Virus record (IMG/VR): IMGVR_UViG_3300034107_000065
Location: 1-30,167 of that record
DNA: 30,167 nt
Reading direction: 5' to 3' (one strand)
Source: a virus
The translations under genes and the position numbers were made by a program. The notes below the pieces were generated by a model that saw nothing but the letters and a program-made list of their open reading frames with translations, was not told where the DNA came from and searched no databases. Positions 27,775 through 30,167 of the stretch are shown piece after piece (position 1 is the first letter of the stretch; each line of letters begins with the position of its first letter).

Positions 27775-28317
27775 ATGGCACGCACTACGTTTCAAGGCCC
27801 AGTTCGTTCATTGGGCGGCATTTATCAACAAGGCCCAGCGGCTGTTGTTAACATCACAACCAGCACCACATTAAGCCCCGAAGCTCATGGCGGTCGTATT
27901 GTCGCTGTTGGCGGTTCTTTGGCTGCTGCATTGACATTGACTTTGCCAGTCATCAACACCAGCGCCAATTCAATTACATCTGGCCCCGGCCAAGACCCAA
28001 GCACAGCTAACAACTTAGGCGTTGTGTACACAATTTGGGTTCCTACAACCATCTCTACAAGTGCTTTGAAGATTTTTTCTCCTAGCACAAACTTGTTCAT
28101 TGGTTCTTTAATTTCTGTTGATACCGATACAAGCGGCGCAGTTGTTGGCTTTACTGCTAACGGCACTTCTAACGACTTCATTAACTTGAACGGCACAACC
28201 ACTGGCGGCGTAGCTGGTACATGCATTAAGATTGTTGCAATCGCAGCTAACAAGTACATGGTTTCAGGCCAATTGCTTGGCTCCGGTATTGTTGCTACAC
28301 CATTTGCAGACGCTTAA
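27775..28317 (+). CDS. Probable structural protein, 180 aa
   Basis: MARTTFQGPVRSLGGIYQQG, then beta-rich Thr/Ser/Val sequence (VVNITTSTTLSPEAHGGRIV, AVGGSLAAALTLTLPVINTS) and KIVAIAANKYMVSGQLLGSG. The composition suggests a virion protein with beta-sandwich repeats, perhaps a decoration or head-associated protein. TAAGGA before the ATG; UUCG terminator after the stop. Family not recognised. Confidence 0.7.
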   Translation: MARTTFQGPVRSLGGIYQQGPAAVVNITTSTTLSPEAHGGRIVAVGGSLAAALTLTLPVINTSANSITSGPGQDPSTANNLGVVYTIWVPTTISTSALKIFSPSTNLFIGSLISVDTDTSGAVVGFTANGTSNDFINLNGTTTGGVAGTCIKIVAIAANKYMVSGQLLGSGIVATPFADA

Positions 28318-28324
28318 TCAACCC

Positions 28325-28346
28325 AAGGGGCTTCGGCCCCTTTTTT
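28325..28346 (+). terminator. Rho-independent terminator
   Basis: AAGGGGC-TTCG-GCCCCTT followed by a run of T, 8 bases after the 180-residue gene stop. The next gene follows without a visible promoter, so read-through is probably allowed. Confidence 0.93.
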
Positions 28347-28360
28347 AAAGGAGATTGATT

Positions 28361-28639
28361 ATGATGCAAACAGACGTAAAAGCGGCTCACAGAGAAACTA
28401 CAGGCACGGTAGTGTCGGGACGCAACAGACTTAAAGGTCTGATTGTTACGCCCGGCGGCACTGCGGGAGACATTATTTTTAGAGATGGTGGCGCTTCAGG
28501 CACGGTACGTGTTCAGTTTAATTTGTCTATCAACCAATCCGCGTTTTCTTTTACAGTGCCGGGTGAAGGTGTTTTGTATATTACCGATATACACGTAACC
28601 CTACCTACAGCTTCAAAGATCACGGTGTTTTATGGCTAA
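28361..28639 (+). CDS. Hypothetical structural-type protein, 92 aa
   Basis: Start set at ATG 28361 (MMQTDVKAAHRETTGTVVSG) because AAAGGAG lies 7 bases upstream. Beta-rich with RLKGLIVTPGGTAGDIIFRD, FNLSINQSAFSFTVPGEGVL and ITDIHVTLPTASKITVFYG; likely a small virion protein with a jelly-roll-like strand pattern. Overlaps the next gene by 8 bases. Confidence 0.7.
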   Translation: MMQTDVKAAHRETTGTVVSGRNRLKGLIVTPGGTAGDIIFRDGGASGTVRVQFNLSINQSAFSFTVPGEGVLYITDIHVTLPTASKITVFYG

Positions 28640-28886
28640 GTCACCAGCATGGCAACGCAAGGAAGGCAAATCGGACGCGGGCGGACTGAACGCCAAGGGC
28701 CGTGCTTCCTACAACAAAGCCAATCCGGGCAAGCCGGGATTGAAAGCGCCCCAACCAGAGGGCGGGTCCCGGCGCGACTCCTTCTGCGCTCGAATGAGTG
28801 GCATGAAGAAAAAACTAACAAGCGCGAAGACGGCGAACGATCCGAATTCACGTATCAACAAAAGCCTGCGGGCGTGGAACTGCTGA
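28632..28886 (+). CDS. DUF6321-like conserved phage protein, 84 aa
   Basis: SPAWQRKEGKSDAGGLNAKG, then RASYNKANPGKPGLKAPQ, GGSRRDSFCARMSGMKKKLT and PNSRINKSLRAWNC are the hallmark segments of a short basic protein family widespread in phages and recalled as DUF6321. Function unknown; it may bind nucleic acid because of its charge. Starts inside the end of the previous gene; no clear Shine-Dalgarno. Confidence 0.88.
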   Translation: MAKSPAWQRKEGKSDAGGLNAKGRASYNKANPGKPGLKAPQPEGGSRRDSFCARMSGMKKKLTSAKTANDPNSRINKSLRAWNC

Positions 28887-28887
28887 A

Positions 28888-29079
28888 ATGAGCGAGTCAC
28901 ACGAAACGGCAAAGCATGTTGTTGATGCGCTGTCGATAATGACTGTTGTAGGAACCCTAGTGGAAATGTTGCCGTCTGTTGCCGCAGTCTTCACAATTGT
29001 GTGGACAGCTATCCGCATCTGGGAAACCGAAACGGTTCAAAACCTGTTGGGGCGCAAGGTTGCGCCTAAGGGTGAGTAA
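28888..29079 (+). CDS. Holin-like membrane protein, 63 aa
   Basis: MSESHETAKHVVDALSIMTV, then VGTLVEMLPSVAAVFTIVWT and AIRIWETETVQNLLGRK. One or two hydrophobic segments (~13-27 and ~28-44) are followed by the IRIWET-x-x-VQ pattern seen in small phage holin-type proteins. It would sit in the inner membrane, and holin is the likely role, but no endolysin is visible in the window. Confidence 0.65.
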   Translation: MSESHETAKHVVDALSIMTVVGTLVEMLPSVAAVFTIVWTAIRIWETETVQNLLGRKVAPKGE

Positions 29080-29081
29080 CC

Positions 29082-29894
29082 ATGGCGGGCATTGATTCAT
29101 TAATTAGAGGCGCTGTTGGCAGTTTTGCTAAAGACAAAGCCGCTAGTTTCATGACCCCATCGCAGATGGAGTTGGCCCGCTTTGCACTCAGTCCCCAAGC
29201 ATATTTGGCAGATAAAGGTATTACTGCGGTTGCACAATTATTGGGATACGGCAATCAATACCAAGAATTAAAAGCTGGCGCTGAAGACCAGAAAGCTTAC
29301 GGCAAAGAAGTGGCTCGCAACGCTATTGGTGATATGTTGCCCACTGCTGTTGGCGATTTTGTACGCGCTACGCCTAGGATGAGTGATGCCGATTACGAGG
29401 CCAGCATGGAAGCATTACGCCAATCCGCTAATACACCGGAAGCAGCTAACCGCTATGAAAATAATGTTCGTGACATGAACTATGGTACGCAAATACCCGG
29501 TCAGGGAAAATATGTTGGACCGCTTCCAGAAGACAATCCAATATTTGACGCCCAAGTTAGTAATCTTCCATACGATTTGAAATCAACGCCAGTCAGCGGA
29601 ACGCCAGAAGGATTTGACCCTAATTTGTTAGCATCAATCATGCGTGGTGGTAGTGAAGAAGTTGGCCCGCAGGAAAACTACAGCCAACAACGTTTAGATG
29701 CTGAGTATGATTTTGGAAGTGATTTTAGCGACTACTTGGGTAAACCTAATGGCGATATTGCCCCAATAGATTTTGGCGGCACCATGGATTACGGTGATAT
29801 GTTTGGCGGTGGTGGCGGCGGGAAGTTAGAAGCAATGCTACAAGCGCAAGACGAGTACAAACGCGGTGGTCAAATTTGTGGATGTAAACACTAA
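29082..29894 (+). CDS. Hypothetical protein, 270 aa, possible virion component
   Basis: MAGIDSLIRGAVGSFAKDKA opens an Ala/Gly-rich helical N-terminus; the middle is polar (EASMEALRQSANTPEAANRY, NNVRDMNYGTQIPGQGKYVG), and the C-terminus has a glycine run (MFGGGGGG) and ends GGQICGCKH. The low complexity and glycine content suggest an internal virion or adaptor protein; family not recognised. GGGTGA precedes the ATG. Confidence 0.7.
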   Translation: MAGIDSLIRGAVGSFAKDKAASFMTPSQMELARFALSPQAYLADKGITAVAQLLGYGNQYQELKAGAEDQKAYGKEVARNAIGDMLPTAVGDFVRATPRMSDADYEASMEALRQSANTPEAANRYENNVRDMNYGTQIPGQGKYVGPLPEDNPIFDAQVSNLPYDLKSTPVSGTPEGFDPNLLASIMRGGSEEVGPQENYSQQRLDAEYDFGSDFSDYLGKPNGDIAPIDFGGTMDYGDMFGGGGGGKLEAMLQAQDEYKRGGQICGCKH

Positions 29895-30167
29895 TGCCAA
29901 GCACTAGTAAAAAACAACATAATTTCATGGCGGCGGTGGCTAACAACCCATCATTTGCTAAGAAAGCGGGAGTCCCACAGTCCGTGGGCAAGGACTTTAA
30001 TCAAGCGGACAAGGGCCGCAAATTTTCTGAAGGTGGCGATATGAAACATAAAGACGTAAAGATGGATAAGAAAGTAGTGCAGAAGGCCGTGAACAAACAC
30101 GAAGGCCGTTTGCACAAAGGTCAGCCAATGACTAAGTTGGCTAAGGGTGGTGGTATCGAGTCCAAGG
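29894..30167 (+). CDS. Conserved basic phage protein, 3' end cut by window
   Basis: 91 residues visible: MPSTSKKQHNFMAAVANNPS, FAKKAGVPQSVGKDFNQADK, GRKFSEGGDMKHKDVKMDKK, then KHEGRLHKGQPMTKLAKGGG. The opening is a widely shared phage pattern (STSKKQHNFMAAVANNP) of unknown function, recalled as a small basic virion-region protein. Start at ATG 29894 shares one base with the previous stop. The frame is open at the window end. Confidence 0.85.
   Translation, partial: MPSTSKKQHNFMAAVANNPSFAKKAGVPQSVGKDFNQADKGRKFSEGGDMKHKDVKMDKKVVQKAVNKHEGRLHKGQPMTKLAKGGGIESK

Noticed and set aside
1-30167. tRNA genes, integrase, attachment sites
   Set aside because: No cloverleaf-like sequence, tyrosine or serine recombinase motif, or att-like duplication was seen on reading; absence is limited to this window.

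Overview
The window is a large piece of a tailed double-stranded DNA phage genome (Caudoviricetes), probably from a proteobacterial host. Evidence for a phage: small and large terminase, portal, GroES-like co-chaperonin, scaffold and major capsid genes in canonical order on the + strand, and a dense leftward operon of replication and early genes on the - strand. Host inference rests on consensus sigma70 promoters and a boxA element resembling proteobacterial rRNA leaders; genus cannot be told. No integrase, tRNA, CRISPR array or insertion sequence was seen. Both ends of the window cut through genes.

Layout. (1) 1-15543, - strand: early/replication arm. Most genes overlap by 4 bases (ATGA) or abut, as in one translationally coupled polycistron. 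Reading leftward: conserved small phage proteins, a MoxR/CobS-like AAA+ ATPase, a metallopeptidase-plus-VWA protein and a DUF3150-like protein (a chaperone- or chelatase-like set), many small proteins, glutaredoxin, DUF3310 protein, VRR-NUC nuclease, family A DNA polymerase with Leu at the 762 position, Cas4-like PD-(D/E)XK nuclease, HNH protein and a SNF2-type helicase cut by the window edge. (2) 15544-16196: long leader with a consensus promoter, an rRNA-type boxA, operator-like palindromes and a hairpin-dense stretch. (3) 16197-16673, - strand: probable DNA-binding protein. (4) 16716-17403: about 690 bases without a convincing gene, packed with two repeat families, AT-rich and CT tracts; candidate origin or control region. 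(5) 17397-18467: short leftward operon with its own promoter (with an embedded palindrome) and terminator, including a small two-helix membrane protein. (6) 18495-18739: C-rich intergenic divergence point. (7) 18740-30167, + strand: packaging and head genes, then smaller structural or unknown genes, a holin-like protein and a truncated last gene; two UUCG-loop terminators and an HNH cassette interrupt it.

The most striking signal is a dispersed 20-base near-palindrome, consensus AGTTCTAAGSTTAGAAGTTT, found 13 times between 8.2 and 18.5 kb and not seen in the head-gene arm. Several copies sit just before ribosome binding sites in the leftward operon; one overlaps a -10-like region, one lies inside a coding sequence, and a perfect 10+2+10 version lies in the boxA leader. 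Together with the promoter and boxA it looks like a genome-wide control circuit (stoperator-like operators plus antitermination). Several genes here are under 60 codons and were found by direct reading: 4946-5122, 6167-6262, 8567-8740, 12640-12729, 17611-17766.
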